From contig CAKTEQ010000002.1 in NCBI GenBank assembly GCA_934552825.1, positions 323,127-387,126 of the forward strand: a stretch of DNA of 64,000 bases. The letters are read 5' to 3'. The translations under genes and the position numbers were made by a program. Source of the stretch: an uncultured Oscillospiraceae bacterium. Lineage in GTDB: Bacteria; Bacillota; Clostridia; Oscillospirales; Oscillospiraceae. The notes beneath the pieces were generated by a model that saw only the letters and a program-made list of their open reading frames with translations, did not search any database and was not told the origin of the DNA. Shown here piece after piece: positions 35,624 through 46,100 of the stretch; position 1 is the first letter of the stretch, and the number at the start of each line of letters is the position of its first letter.

Positions 35624-36829
35624 TCAGTTTCCGAAGAACCGTTCGTGTATCACGCGCACGGCCTTGTCGCTCTCGTCCCGGCGGATCACCACGGATATCC
35701 GCGTCTCCCCGGAGGCTATGACCCGGATGTTTATCCCCGCGTCGAAGAGCGCCTCGAACATATTCGCCGCCGGCGCCGGGTCCGCCGCCATGCCCGAACC
35801 CACGATGCTCACCTTGGACACATCGTCGTCCACGGCGACGCGCATATCCCCGTCGTTCACGTATTCCTGAAGCACTTTCACCGCCTGCTCCCGGTCACTC
35901 CGGGCGACGGTAAAGCTGATGGCGTTCTTCCCCGCTTCTGGCGCCGACTGGAGGATTATATCCACGCCCACCCTGCTGCGGCTGAGCAGTGAAAATATCC
36001 TGAACGCCGCGCCGGGCTTGTCGTCCAGCCCGGATATGGTTATCACGGATATATTGTCGTCCTTGGTCACGCTGCTGACGCTGCCCTTTTCCACTCCTGC
36101 GACCTCCTTTATCTTCGTGCCTGGTCTGCCGCTGAAGCTGGAGAGCACCTCCAGATTCACGCAGTGCTTTTTGCCCATCTCCACAGCACGGCTGTGGAGC
36201 ACCTGGGCGCCCATCGCGGCAAGCTCCAGCATCTCGTCATAAGTTATCTCGTCCAGTTTTCTCGCCCCTGGCACCTTGTTCGGGTCGGCTGTGAACACGC
36301 CGTCCACGTCCGTATATATCTGGCACAACTGCGCCCCCAGCGCCGATGCTATGGCAACGGCGGTGGTATCCGATCCGCCCCGTCCCAGGGTGGTCACGTC
36401 GTTGTATTTGTTGACGCCCTGGAACCCCGCCACTATGACGATGCTCCGCTTATCAAGCTCCTCCCGGATACGTGAGGAGGCTATCTTCTTTATCCTGGCG
36501 TTGCCGTAGGCGCTGTTCGTCTCCATGCCCGCCTGCCACCCGGCAAGGGACACCACCGGGTACCCAAGGCTCTCGATGGCCATGGCGCACAGAGCCACGG
36601 AGATCTGCTCCCCCGTGGACATGAGCATATCCATCTCCCGCTTTGAGGCGTTGGGATTTATTTCCTTCGCCTTCGCGATGAGTTCGTCCGTCATGTCCCC
36701 CTGGGCGGAGAGCACCGCCACAACGTCGTTGCCCTGCTTATAAGTATCGGTGATTATCCGCGCCGCGTTGAATATCTTTTCGGTGTCCGCCACTGACGTA
36801 CCCCCGAATTTTTGTACAATAAGAGCCAT
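35624..36829 (-). CDS. lysC: Aspartate kinase
   Basis: This monofunctional 401-residue kinase phosphorylates aspartate, the entry to lysine, threonine and methionine synthesis. It opens with IVQKFGGTSVAD (kinase motif), has GRGGSDTTAVAIA and TDVDGVFTADP in the catalytic domain, and ends in two ACT domains that usually bind lysine or threonine for feedback control. The ATG follows GGAGG. It lies 78 bases after the ACT-domain gene. Its product feeds the homoserine used by the metA enzyme encoded earlier in the window. Confidence 0.95.
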   Translation of the reverse strand: MALIVQKFGGTSVADTEKIFNAARIITDTYKQGNDVVAVLSAQGDMTDELIAKAKEINPNASKREMDMLMSTGEQISVALCAMAIESLGYPVVSLAGWQAGMETNSAYGNARIKKIASSRIREELDKRSIVIVAGFQGVNKYNDVTTLGRGGSDTTAVAIASALGAQLCQIYTDVDGVFTADPNKVPGARKLDEITYDEMLELAAMGAQVLHSRAVEMGKKHCVNLEVLSSFSGRPGTKIKEVAGVEKGSVSSVTKDDNISVITISGLDDKPGAAFRIFSLLSRSRVGVDIILQSAPEAGKNAISFTVARSDREQAVKVLQEYVNDGDMRVAVDDDVSKVSIVGSGMAADPAPAANMFEALFDAGINIRVIASGETRISVVIRRDESDKAVRVIHERFFGN

Positions 36830-36907
36830 AGGCTGTTAATACCTCCAGATTGCCGGCGCTTATATTCTCCGCCGGTCATCCCATTGTATTCAGAAAACGC
36901 CCCCCGG

Positions 36908-37345
36908 TCAACCTGCGCTTATCTCGAATTTTATGATACGGTCGCTCGCGCCGATTTTTTCCATAAGGTCGTCCAGCTGTTCCGGCGCGGAGGTTTCCGC
37001 GGAAATAGTCACGGGAGCGCAGCCGTTTGTGGGAATACTCTGGTTTATGGTCAGAATATTAGCGCCCGAGGAGGCAAAGATATTAAGTAAATCGGACAGC
37101 GCGCCGGGCTCGTCCCGGAGCGTCATCTGGAAGGTCACTATGCGTCCCGCGGACATCTGCACGAAGGGCATCACGGAGTCCTTGTATTTGTAGAAAGCGC
37201 TGCGGCTGACACCGGCGCGCTTGGCCGCCTCGTTCACCGTGGCGCACTCCCCCGTCTCCAGCGCCCGCTTCGCCTCCGCCACGCGGATAAAGACTCCCGG
37301 CAGCAGCGCCGCGTCCACAAGATAGTATTTCGGCATATTTTTCAT
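36908..37345 (-). CDS. ACT domain-containing protein, PheB/UPF0735 type
   Basis: The 145-residue product has an N-terminal helix-turn-helix-like part (ATVNEAAKRAGVSRSAFYKY) and a C-terminal ACT domain (VTFQMTLRDEPGALSDLLNI). This architecture matches UPF0735/PheB proteins, thought to sense an amino acid and act as regulators; the exact role is unknown. The first of two nearby ATGs has GGAGG at 9-base spacing. Together with lysC downstream it suggests control of the aspartate pathway. Confidence 0.85.
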   Translation of the reverse strand: MKNMPKYYLVDAALLPGVFIRVAEAKRALETGECATVNEAAKRAGVSRSAFYKYKDSVMPFVQMSAGRIVTFQMTLRDEPGALSDLLNIFASSGANILTINQSIPTNGCAPVTISAETSAPEQLDDLMEKIGASDRIIKFEISAG

Positions 37346-37460
37346 AGGGCACGTCCTCCATATAAAGGCAAATGTACTTGGTAAGCGACCTTAGTCTACC
37401 ACATTCGCCCCAGGATTTCAAGTCCTTTTGTGCGTCCCCAGCGGACAGGAGATAAAATCC

Positions 37461-38537
37461 ATGACAGACAAAAAGCTGAACGAACTTCTCAAAAAGTCCC
37501 TTCTCGCCCTCATCGCCGCCGGGGCGGTGTGGGTGTTTTTCCGCTATCTTATCGGCTGGGTGCTGCCCTTCATCATAGCATGGGTGCTGGCACGGCTGAT
37601 CCGTCCGCCGGCGGAGCTTCTCCGGCGGCGTCTCCGCCTGCCCCGGTGGCTCGCCGTCACCCTCTCGTCGGTGCTGATCCTCGCCGTTGTGCTGGCGCTG
37701 GCCGGGCTTATCGTCTCCCGGGTCATCTTTGAGCTGAGCAGTCTGGAGCAGCGGCTGCCGGAGCTTATCGCCGGGGCGGAGAGTTTTCTCGCCGGTGCCC
37801 GGGACCGGGCGGACGCGCTGGCGTCGCGCCTGCCTGAGAGTCTCCGGGGCTTTGTCCTCAGCGCCCTCACCTCCCTCACCTCCTCGGAGAGCGAGCTGCC
37901 CGGGCTCCTCATGACGAAGCTTGTCGCCATTCTGGGGGGCATTGCCGCCGGTCTGCCGGACGCCCTGCTCCTTACCCTGACCGTGTCCCTCGCCGCCTTC
38001 TTTATGGCGCTGGGCTGGGACGACCTGCGGGAATTCTTCATGGCGCAGCTCCCCCAGCGTTTCCACGACCGCGCACGCGCCGCCGGGGGCCACATCCGCG
38101 CGTCCGTCCTGGGGTGGCTGAAGGCCCAGGGCATTCTCACGGCGCTCATCTTCCTTGTGCTCTTCCTGGGGCTGACACTCTTCCGGGTGGACTACGCCCT
38201 GCTCACCGCCGCTGTCATCGCCATAGTGGACCTGCTCCCCGTGCTGGGTACGGGAACTGTGCTCATCCCCTGGGGCGCACTGTGCCTCATTGGCGGCAGC
38301 ACCCGCCTTGGTGTGTCCCTCCTTATTCTGTACGCATTCATAACCGTCGGCAGGAACCTCATTCAGCCGAAGCTCGTCGGGCTCAGCCTCGGACTCAGCC
38401 CCCTCGCCACGCTCGCCGCTATCTATATCGGCTACCGGGCGATGGGCGTTGGGGGCATGATAATCCTGCCCGTGGCGCTGGTGGCCGTAAAAAAGCTGAA
38501 CGATTCCGGGCTTATCCACCTGTGGAACGAGACGTAG
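37461..38537 (+). CDS. AI-2E family transporter / YtvI-like membrane protein
   Basis: The ATG at 37461 has AGGAG upstream; 358 residues. There are about seven to eight hydrophobic segments with a central amphipathic region (about 95-180) and the family end motif PKLVGLSLGLSPLATLAAIY followed by GVGGMIILPVALVAVKKL. Members include PerM, TqsA and the Bacillus sporulation protein YtvI. Transport substrate is unknown; with spoIIR in the window a YtvI-type role is possible but unproven. It lies alone on the plus strand between the ACT and GNAT genes. Confidence 0.8.
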   Translation: MTDKKLNELLKKSLLALIAAGAVWVFFRYLIGWVLPFIIAWVLARLIRPPAELLRRRLRLPRWLAVTLSSVLILAVVLALAGLIVSRVIFELSSLEQRLPELIAGAESFLAGARDRADALASRLPESLRGFVLSALTSLTSSESELPGLLMTKLVAILGGIAAGLPDALLLTLTVSLAAFFMALGWDDLREFFMAQLPQRFHDRARAAGGHIRASVLGWLKAQGILTALIFLVLFLGLTLFRVDYALLTAAVIAIVDLLPVLGTGTVLIPWGALCLIGGSTRLGVSLLILYAFITVGRNLIQPKLVGLSLGLSPLATLAAIYIGYRAMGVGGMIILPVALVAVKKLNDSGLIHLWNET

Positions 38538-38629
38538 TGCTTGCCTGCGATATCCGCATTTCACCCCTTTTCAAAAGGATTGAAGATACCATCCCGCCGT
38601 GATACTATGGAATAAAAAGGAGGTATCTT

Positions 38630-39358
38630 ATGGACAAACTGCACGCAAGCGAAATTGCCCTCGTAAGCTGCTCCGTTAACTGCGCCCGGCTCAACGGCGC
38701 CCGGTGCGAGGAGGGGCTGACGGATATAAAGGACGTGTTCTTTTACAGCCGCGTTTTCGACTTTGCCTGCGAAAAAGGCAGGGAAAAGGAGGCCGTCGAA
38801 GAGCTGAAACGTGCCATTGAAAAGGGCGAAAAGCCCAATAATATCATGGTCTACGCCGCGGACCTCACCCCGGAGCTGGAGGCCGCTCTCATCGCCTGCG
38901 GCTTTGAGAATTACGCCAGCCAGACCTCCATGAGCCTGTCCCTCCCCGTAAAGAGCCAGCCTCGGGCGGAGATCGTGCCCATTGACAGTGACACTATCGC
39001 CGACTGGACGAACACTCTCAACGAGGCTATGGGCGTTGGCCCCTCCCCCGTGAGCTTCTACGCAAATCTCCTGCCCAGCGACGACGCTGTGCTCTACGGT
39101 ATCCGGGACAACGGGCATATCGTCTCTACCCTCATGGTCTGCTTTTTCGACGGTCTGCCCTGCATCCACGAGTGCAGCACCCTTCCGGAGACCCGGGGCA
39201 AGGGCTATGTGAGCGACCTGGTGCGCGCCGCCTGCATCGAGGCGAGCCGCCGGGGATACGACACGATGTATCTTCAGGCTTCAGCGATGGGCGAGCCAGT
39301 GTACGCAAGGCTCGGCTTCCAGCCCGACGGCACCATCCGCCACTGGAAGCTGGGATAA
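38630..39358 (+). CDS. GNAT family N-acetyltransferase
   Basis: The 242-residue product has a C-terminal acetyl-CoA-binding core: STLPETRGKGYVSDLVRAAC matches motif A (Arg/Gln-x-x-Gly-x-Gly/Ala) and the final YARLGFQPDGT strand closes the fold. The N-terminal 110 residues form another, weaker GNAT-like half. The substrate cannot be told from sequence. The ATG follows AGGAGG. The gene is 92 bases after the AI-2E gene and is followed by repeats. Confidence 0.85.
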   Translation: MDKLHASEIALVSCSVNCARLNGARCEEGLTDIKDVFFYSRVFDFACEKGREKEAVEELKRAIEKGEKPNNIMVYAADLTPELEAALIACGFENYASQTSMSLSLPVKSQPRAEIVPIDSDTIADWTNTLNEAMGVGPSPVSFYANLLPSDDAVLYGIRDNGHIVSTLMVCFFDGLPCIHECSTLPETRGKGYVSDLVRAACIEASRRGYDTMYLQASAMGEPVYARLGFQPDGTIRHWKLG

Positions 39359-39359
39359 G

Positions 39360-39648
39360 CGGAGGGATCGCCGTCAAAACACTTCGCCCAAAAACTCTCC
39401 CGGGCCGATGCGTCAATCCCCCCCGCCAGCCTCACGGCTGGCGGCAAACCTTCGGCGGGTCCCTGAACCGTTTCGCTGACAGCGGCACAGCCGCTTGCGT
39501 CAGCGGGAGAAAGCCTCCCCTTGCTGCTCAATGGGAGGTGCCTGCGAAGCAGGCGGAGGGGATGAGAAGTATAATAACTGCGCAGCTTCAACTTCTGATC
39601 TCCTCAGGCAACCCGCGGTTGTCTGCTCCCCCCCTATTGAAACGCAGA
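39360..39648. repeat. Intergenic repeat stretch after the GNAT gene
   Basis: It contains a partial CAATCCCCCC unit (39406-39445), a fragment of the TTCGGCGGGTCCCTGAA unit (39450-39467), and a 60-bp CTCCCCTT unit (39510-39566). No gene is seen between the convergent GNAT and YigZ genes. Confidence 0.65.
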
Positions 39649-39650
39649 AT

Positions 39651-39674
39651 GCCCTGCCCGTAAACGGGCAGGGC
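39651..39674 (+). terminator. Hairpin terminator between GNAT and YigZ genes
   Basis: An 11-bp perfect stem (GCCCTGCCCGT with ACGGGCAGGGC) with a 2-base loop. The plus-strand tail GTTCTCTGTTTT gives a modest U tract. Confidence 0.55.
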
Positions 39675-39685
39675 GTTCTCTGTTT

Positions 39686-40318
39686 TCATCTCTCCACGGG
39701 CACGGGGCGCATACACTCCCCAAGCAGCTCCGGACTGACACTCCCGGCGGATATCTCCACGATCTTCTCACGGAACGTCTCCTCCTGCTCCAGAGGCAGC
39801 AGCGCCGTCACGGCGACCTTATCCGTAAAGTCGCTCCCCTCAACGGTGCCGCCCCGGCCCTCGATCTCCATGCGAACCCGCTCAAACAGGGGGTACGGGC
39901 ACTCCACCCGGCACCGCACCCAGGGGCGCATTACGCTTATGCCCGCCGCGTCGAGGGCGAGCTTCGCGCTGTTCGCGTATGCCCGCACAAGTCCGCCCGC
40001 GCCCAGCAGCACGCCGCCGAAGTATCGGGTGACAACGCAGCAGAAGTTCGTCACATTCTCCCGGCGGAACACCTCAAGAGTCGGCATACCCGCCGTCCCC
40101 CCCGGCTCGCCGTCGTCAGAGTAGCGCATGACGCCCTCATCACGGATGATATATGCATAGACGTTGTGGGTGGCGTCCCAGTGCTGCTCCCGCATGGCGC
40201 GGATATGCTCCAGCGCCTCCTGCTCCGTCTCCACCTTCCACACGCGCCCGATGAACCGGGATCGCTTCTCGGTAAATTCTATCTCCGAGTCCCCCGTGGG
40301 TACGAAATACTCATTCAT
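39686..40318 (-). CDS. YigZ/IMPACT family protein
   Basis: The ATG at 40318 overlaps the hflX stop by 8 bases (ATGAATGA), which suggests translational coupling; 210 residues. The IMPACT fold motif is clear: SRFIGRVW near the start, DATHNVYAYI, YSDDGEPGGTAGMP, and VVTRYFGGVLLGAGGLVRAY. Members are linked to ribosome or nucleic-acid binding and to growth under stress, but no catalytic activity is firmly assigned. Confidence 0.9.
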   Translation of the reverse strand: MNEYFVPTGDSEIEFTEKRSRFIGRVWKVETEQEALEHIRAMREQHWDATHNVYAYIIRDEGVMRYSDDGEPGGTAGMPTLEVFRRENVTNFCCVVTRYFGGVLLGAGGLVRAYANSAKLALDAAGISVMRPWVRCRVECPYPLFERVRMEIEGRGGTVEGSDFTDKVAVTALLPLEQEETFREKIVEISAGSVSPELLGECMRPVPVER

Positions 40319-41618
40319 CCTCGTCCGTTTCCCCTCTGTCCGCCCCGGGAATGTACCTCCGGAGCTGACCATATGTCTTTGGCGTGCAGACGACCTCCGC
40401 TATGATGCCATCGTCGCCGTACTCCACGGTGATGACCTGCGCCTGCTTATACAGCTCCTGCACCACCCCCGCGTCACTGTACGGGATGACCATGGTCACC
40501 CGCTTTTTCCCGGCGGAGAGGACCTTTTCTATCTCCTGCAGGAGTTTATCCAGCCCTTTCCCCTCCTTCGCCGATATGCTCACGCCTGTGAGCGCGGGCA
40601 TATCCTCCGGCGGGCAGAGGTCGGATTTATTATACACCTCGATAACGGGCGTCTCCTCGGCTCCGAGCTGGTGTATGAGCCTGCGGACGACCTCGTTCTT
40701 CTCCCGCCAGAGGGGATCAGACACGTCGATGACGTCCAGGAGCAGGTCCGCGTACTTCAGCTCCTCCAGTGTCGCCTTGAAGGCGCTCACAAGATGGTGG
40801 GGCAGCTTCCTTATAAAGCCGACCGTGTCCGAAATGAGCACCTGGAAGGTGTCGCTTATTTTCAGGTGCCGCGTGGTGGTGTCCAGCGTGTCAAAAAGGC
40901 GGTCGTTCGCCGGTATGCCGGCCCCGGTGAGGGCGTTTAGGAGGGTGCTTTTCCCGGCGTTTGTATATCCCACGATGGCGACGACGGGTATCTCGTTCTT
41001 CTCCCGCCGTTCCCGCTGGACGCCCCGGACCTTACGCACCTGCTCCAGATCCTCTTCAAGCTTCGATATCTTCCTGCGGATATGGCGGCGGTCTGTTTCA
41101 AGCTGAGTCTCACCGGGACCGCGGGTGCCGATAGGGCTCTTGCCGCCGGAGGCGGTCTGCCTCACCAGATGGGTCCACATGCCCGTGAGCCTCGGCAGCA
41201 GGTATTTATACTGCGCCAGCTCCACCTGGAGCCTGCCCTCGCTGGTGCTCGCCCGCTGGGCGAAGATATCCAGGATAAGTCCGCTCCTGTCGATAACATG
41301 GAGCCCCAGATCCTCCTCCAGCGCCCTGAGCTGGGAGGGGGAGAGCTCATTGTCGAACACAATGAGCTGGGCGTCCAGCTTCTGAGCCAACTCCTTCACC
41401 TCGGCGACCTTGCCCTGCCCGATGAGGGTGCGGGGGTCCGGGGTGGGCTTGGTCTGGAGCACCATGGCGACGGCCTCGCCCCCGGCGGTCTCCAGCAGCG
41501 CCGCCAGCTCCTGCATGCTCTCCTCGCTGGAGTTCTCCTCCGCCGTGAGGCAGTGGGCACTCAACCCCACCAGCACCGCCCGTTCACTTGTTTTTACGCT
41601 CTCTATAAGTTCGTTCAT
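40311..41618 (-). CDS. hflX: GTPase HflX
   Basis: HflX is a ribosome-splitting GTPase used after heat or antibiotic stress. The 435-residue protein has the HflX N-terminal domain (TPDPRTLIGQGKV), a middle coiled region with QLETDRRHIRRKI, and a G domain with VGYTNAGKSTLL (G1), DTVGF (G3) and NKSD (G4). Its start codon directly abuts the stop of the flavin reductase gene. Confidence 0.95.
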   Translation of the reverse strand: MNELIESVKTSERAVLVGLSAHCLTAEENSSEESMQELAALLETAGGEAVAMVLQTKPTPDPRTLIGQGKVAEVKELAQKLDAQLIVFDNELSPSQLRALEEDLGLHVIDRSGLILDIFAQRASTSEGRLQVELAQYKYLLPRLTGMWTHLVRQTASGGKSPIGTRGPGETQLETDRRHIRRKISKLEEDLEQVRKVRGVQRERREKNEIPVVAIVGYTNAGKSTLLNALTGAGIPANDRLFDTLDTTTRHLKISDTFQVLISDTVGFIRKLPHHLVSAFKATLEELKYADLLLDVIDVSDPLWREKNEVVRRLIHQLGAEETPVIEVYNKSDLCPPEDMPALTGVSISAKEGKGLDKLLQEIEKVLSAGKKRVTMVIPYSDAGVVQELYKQAQVITVEYGDDGIIAEVVCTPKTYGQLRRYIPGADRGETDEDE

Positions 41619-42122
41619 TTATTTCGTAAGTACCTCGATTATCTCGCCGTAATAAAATTTGTGTAGTGTGTCCGCCATCTGACAGCGGCAGAGCTCCTCG
41701 TCCTCAAAGTTCTCCGGACGCAGGTTGTCGCTGTACAGCTTCCTGCATACTATCACCAGCTCCGCCTGCTCATAATACACGCAGCCCGTGCTGTGCTCCA
41801 GGGGAGTGATGCCGCACCACTCGTCCTTGTTCACGTCCCTGCCGCTTTTCGCCCCGCAGAAGGCGAGCTGCTGCCGGTACTCCTCCCCGAAGAAGGAGAG
41901 GGTGAAATACTCCTCCCGCTCCATAAAGCCGAAGGTGTACCTCACCGGGCGCACGTAGGCGGTTATCATCGGTTTGTGCCACAGCTCCCCCAGTGCCCCC
42001 CAGGAGACTGTCATGGTGTTGTGGTTCTCCATCGGTCCCGCCGTGAGCAGCGCCCAGCGCTTGCCGAAGAGCTCCACGGCGTTTTCTCTTATGTCACTCG
42101 CTTCAATTGTTCTGAATTTCAT
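41619..42122 (-). CDS. Flavin reductase-like (FMN-binding) protein
   Basis: The 167-residue product has the split-barrel flavin reductase pattern: WALLTAGPMENHNTMTVSWG near the N-terminus for flavin phosphate binding, PMITAYVRPVRYT, and FTLSFF. Such proteins reduce FMN or FAD with NAD(P)H or act as flavoredoxins. The ATG follows GGAGG. The coupling with hflX is close, but no functional link is known. Confidence 0.85.
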   Translation of the reverse strand: MKFRTIEASDIRENAVELFGKRWALLTAGPMENHNTMTVSWGALGELWHKPMITAYVRPVRYTFGFMEREEYFTLSFFGEEYRQQLAFCGAKSGRDVNKDEWCGITPLEHSTGCVYYEQAELVIVCRKLYSDNLRPENFEDEELCRCQMADTLHKFYYGEIIEVLTK

Positions 42123-42189
42123 GGCATGACCTCCAATGATATAAACTTGCGAGAGAGGATACAGTTCAGCCTTTCGAGCTTAAAACTAA

Positions 42190-42218
42190 TGCCGCACAAG
42201 GACAACCCTCATGCGGCA
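42190..42218 (-). terminator. Terminator of rpmE
   Basis: An imperfect stem (TGCCGCATGAGG with CCTTGTGCGGCA) followed on the minus strand by TTAGTTTT lies 10 bases after the rpmE stop codon. Confidence 0.6.
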
Positions 42219-42227
42219 GTTAATTCG

Positions 42228-42431
42228 TTACTTGCTGAAACCGAACTTCTTATTGAACTTGTCCACGCGTCCGCCTGTATCTACCAGCTTCTGCTTGCCG
42301 GTGTAAAAGGGGTGACACTTAGAGCAAATTTCAACCTTGATGTCCTTCTTAGTGGAGCCCGTCTCGATGACTGCTCCGCAAGCGCACTTGATTGTCGTAG
42401 GAGCATAGTTGGGATGGATACCCTGTTTCAT
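42228..42431 (-). CDS. rpmE: 50S ribosomal protein L31, zinc-binding type
   Basis: The 67-residue protein starts MKQGIHPNY and keeps the four zinc-binding Cys (CACG and CSKC), so it is the C+ form that needs zinc, not the zinc-free paralogue RpmE2. It sits at the central protuberance of the large subunit. The ATG at 42431 has GAGGTG 9 bases upstream; a GTG 12 bases earlier is less well placed. Confidence 0.95.
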   Translation of the reverse strand: MKQGIHPNYAPTTIKCACGAVIETGSTKKDIKVEICSKCHPFYTGKQKLVDTGGRVDKFNKKFGFSK

Positions 42432-42492
42432 TGGTGTGTTCACCTCTTTCGATCTCTAAAGTCTGCTCTGTTCTAACCGAACAGCGTACATT

Positions 42493-42521
42493 ATAATAGC
42501 ACAGCCGTGGATAAATTGCAA
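42493..42521 (-). promoter_or_regulatory. Predicted rpmE promoter
   Basis: TTGCAA (42516-42521) and TATTAT (42493-42498) are separated by 17 bases on the minus strand, 62 bases before the start codon. Confidence 0.5.
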
Positions 42522-42547
42522 CAGTTTTTTTGCTTTATTTTGCGGTT

Positions 42548-43111
42548 TCACATATAAAAATCCCCGTATATGGACACAGGCTCCCAATTACGGTAGTCCG
42601 TGTACGGCGCGACCTCGTCCCACACGTTGTATCTGCGCATGACGCCGAGACCCGCGAAGAAGCCCGCCGCCACCACGAGTCCAACGACCATGCCGATTAT
42701 GCCCGTGACGAGCCCCGCCGCCGCCATACCGCTGCCGCAGCGCTTGAGCCCCACGCCGCCGCAGATGACGGCCACAAGCCCCAGTACCAGCCCGATGGGG
42801 AACAGCAGAATTGAGAATATCCCAAACACAAGTGCCGTGACGCTGGCTCCCATTCCTTTCTTTTTCCCGGGTGCGCTCTGCATCCTGGACGCCGGCTCCT
42901 CCGTTATGACAGTCACGCTTTCCGCCGGGATAACGGCCGGCTTTTCCGCCGCCGCGGTGGCGGCGGGCGCCTCGCTAACGACAGGCGCCGGGTTATAGTC
43001 CCTGTTCACCGCCGCTGTTTCAGGCTGCTCAGCCTCTCTGACCGGCGTGCCGCAGCGGGTGCAGAACCTTGCGTCCTCCGGTAATTTATGTCCGCATTTA
43101 TGACAAAACAT
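42548..43111 (-). CDS. Zinc-ribbon protein with C-terminal membrane segments
   Basis: The 187-residue product starts with a small zinc ribbon (MFCHKCGHKLPEDARFCTRC, with two Cys-x2-Cys pairs), then an Ala/Pro/Glu-rich linker (about 30-90), then two membrane segments with a GMGASVTALVFGIFSILLFP start typical of DUF4190-like proteins. The role is unknown; it may be a membrane-bound sensor or scaffold. The ATG follows AAGGGGG. Confidence 0.75.
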   Translation of the reverse strand: MFCHKCGHKLPEDARFCTRCGTPVREAEQPETAAVNRDYNPAPVVSEAPAATAAAEKPAVIPAESVTVITEEPASRMQSAPGKKKGMGASVTALVFGIFSILLFPIGLVLGLVAVICGGVGLKRCGSGMAAAGLVTGIIGMVVGLVVAAGFFAGLGVMRRYNVWDEVAPYTDYRNWEPVSIYGDFYM

Positions 43112-43169
43112 CAAAATTCCCCCTTTCAAGGTAATTCACCCCGATTATACGGGGAAAGGCGGCATTAAG

Positions 43170-46100
43170 TCAACTTAATTCCACGATTTCCTGGGAATTT
43201 GTCGCAAAAAAGTACAGGATTCCCTTCGTGACCCGTCTGCCGGTTATCCGCTCCAGTGCCATGGCGTAGGTGCGCACCTGGTCGGCGTAGCCCTCGGCGC
43301 GGGCATGCTGCGTTTCCGGCGTCACAGCGTCGGACTTGAAGTCGATTATCACGACGCCCTCCGGGAACTCCAGCCAGCAGTCCACAACGCCCTGGAGAAG
43401 CACCTGCTCCCCGGCGCCCGTGCCTATAAGCTCCCCGGCGTCAGCCAGCAGGGAGAACTTGAACTCCCTGTGCACCCTCTCCGCCTTTCCCAGGAGCCTT
43501 CCCGGCCCGCTGCGGAAAAAGGCGAGTATCCTCTCCGGCTCTACCGAGTCCGCCTGCTCCCGGGTGATGAACTCCTCCCGGACGAGGCGCTCCAGCTCAC
43601 TTTTGACGCCCTCTTCATCCCGGCATGCGTCGTAGTCCATATACTGCATGGCGAGGTGTATCGCCGTTCCCCGCTGCGCCCCGGTGAGGGCGGTGTCCTT
43701 CTTGAGAAAGCGTGGCTTTTCAAAGTGCAGCCGCGCCGTTTTTTCCCCGTGCCGAAGCTTTTTTATCTCCGTCGCCGTAATTTTCGACGGTATGTCCGTC
43801 TCGTGGGGATACACAAAGCCGTCCCAGAGGACCTCGGTCTTCCCGCTCTGCCCAGGCGACGCGGTTTCCCCGCTCTGCTCTGCCGTCACGCCCCCCTCCC
43901 AGACACGCAGCGCCAGAGGACTGTGCCCGGACGCGTACACGGGGCAGTCAACACCGGCGATACCCCGCAGAATGGTACACTCCGGGCGCATGAGGGCGGA
44001 GATGAGCAGCCAGTCCCCGGCGGAACGGACGGCGCCTAAAAACGTGCTGTCAAGGGGCAATGTCATCCGTGACGCCAGCTTCTTGAGAGTCCTCTCCGGG
44101 TTCTCCATGGCGGCAAAGATGATGAGCTTGTCCTTCGGGCGGGTCATCGCCACGTAGAGTATGCGCATCTCCTCCGCCAGCATTTCCCGTTCCAGGGTGC
44201 GCCTGAGCGCCTTATAGGTCACGGGCTCGTACTCCACGCCCCGCTCCTCGTCCCGTATCCGCCGGGCGACTCCCTGGGCGCTGTGGATGAGCACAGGCCG
44301 GTTAAGATCCTCCCGGTTGAACACCTTCATCACATCCGCCAGCACCACCACGGGAAACTCAAGCCCCTTGGAGCGGTGGACACTCATTATGCGCACCTTC
44401 CCGCCCCCGTCCCCGGCGAACGCCGGTCCCGGCAGGTCCTTTTCCCGCTCCTGAAGGGCGTGGATCGCCCCTAAGAAGGTGAACAGGGTGTTCATGCCCC
44501 TGCTCTCGAAGGCCACGGCGTGGCGGAAGAGCATCTCCAATGCCTCCTGGCGCCGCTGCCCCTCCGGGAGCGCCGAGAACACCGCCCCAGCGTCCGTGGC
44601 GGCGTATATTTTCCTCAAAAGCTCGCTGGGACGGCTGTCCGCCGCCTCAAGGCGCAGCCTGTCAAGGCTATCTATGAAGTCCCGGCAGTGCCCGTCCTTC
44701 TCCGCGCGCCGGATCATCGCGTCATAGAAGTCGCATTTCTTATCCTCCCCGCGGATGAACGCCAGCTCCTCGGGAGTAAAGTTCCAGAGGGGGCTGCGCA
44801 GCACGCCTATAAGGTGCACGTCCTGATGGGGATTGTCGATTATCTCCAGGTAGCTCAGCATCACGGACACCTCCACCCGGTCCATGAACCTGCCGCTGCC
44901 GTCGGCGAAGCCCGCGAGACCCACGCTCTCCAGCGCCGAGAGGTACTCCTCCGTCCGGCTGCCTGGGGAGCGCATGAGTATCACCACGTCACCCGGCTGG
45001 ACTGGGCGCATGCTCCCGTCCTCCCCCGTCACCTGAAAGCCGCTGTCGATAAGCTCCCGTATCCGCCGGGCGACGGCTGCCGCCTCGCCCCTGGCGCGGC
45101 TCACCTTCTCCTCGTCAGACGCCATGGAGCCTGTGTTCACAATATTCAGCTCCGTCTCCATGCCGGGCGCGGGCGGGAACGTGCCCTCCGGTCGCAGTTC
45201 TTCGTCGGGACCGTAGTCCAGCTCCCCCAGCTCCCGGGACATTATCTCTCCAAAGAGCCGGTTCACCCCGTCCGTGATCTCACGGCGGGAACGGAAGTTC
45301 GCCGCCAGGAGCACCCGTCTGCCCCCGTCTACGGAGGGTGCGGCGCCTTCGGAAAAGGACCTGTATTTTTCAAGAAATATCCCTGGGTCCGCCAGGTTGA
45401 ACCGGTAGATGGACTGCTTCACGTCCCCCACCATGAACACGTTCTCTCCGTCCCGGCTCACGGCGTTGAAGAGCAGGTTCTGGACCTCGTTCGTGTCCTG
45501 GTATTCGTCCACCATTATCTCCCGGAAGCGCCCGGCGAGCTGCCTTGCCGTGTCCGTCGGCTCCCCGTCATTGAGGAGCAGCTTCAATGCGAAGTGCTCC
45601 AGGTCCCCGTAGTCCATGCCCCGGCGGCGCGTCTTCAGCTCGGCATACTCCCCGTCCAGCTCCCGCACCAGGCTGAAAAGCCCCCGCACGGCGCCGGCGG
45701 AAAGTTCTCCGTCCTCCATGTTCTCCGCCTCGGTCACGTTGAACCATTCCTCGAGCCCGGCGGCGTCCTCCTTGAACTTTTCCCGGATGAGCTTCAAGCG
45801 CTCCTTCGTCTGCTCTCCCGGGTAATTGCGCAGGGTGCCAAGCCGCTCCGCCCTGAAGGGGAACCGCTCTCTGCCCTCGTCCCAGCCCTTTTTGAGGGCG
45901 TCGGAGAGCCGGAGCATCCACTCCCGGTCGCTCACAAACGCGGGGAGGTACGCCTTTGTGAGCGCCTCATCCCCGGTCATCTCGTCGATAGCAGCGTCAT
46001 ATACCCGTATCCAGTAGGCGCACTTCGCCAGAGCCTCCTGTATAAGCTGCTCCTGGGCCCTTTCCACGCTGCTTCCAAGTCCGCCCGCGCACCTTTCCAT

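Noticed and set aside
37083..38564. Minus-strand frame of 493 codons
   Set aside because: It is antisense to the AI-2E transporter gene and also overlaps the ACT gene out of frame; Gln/Glu/Gly/Arg-rich composition and no family.
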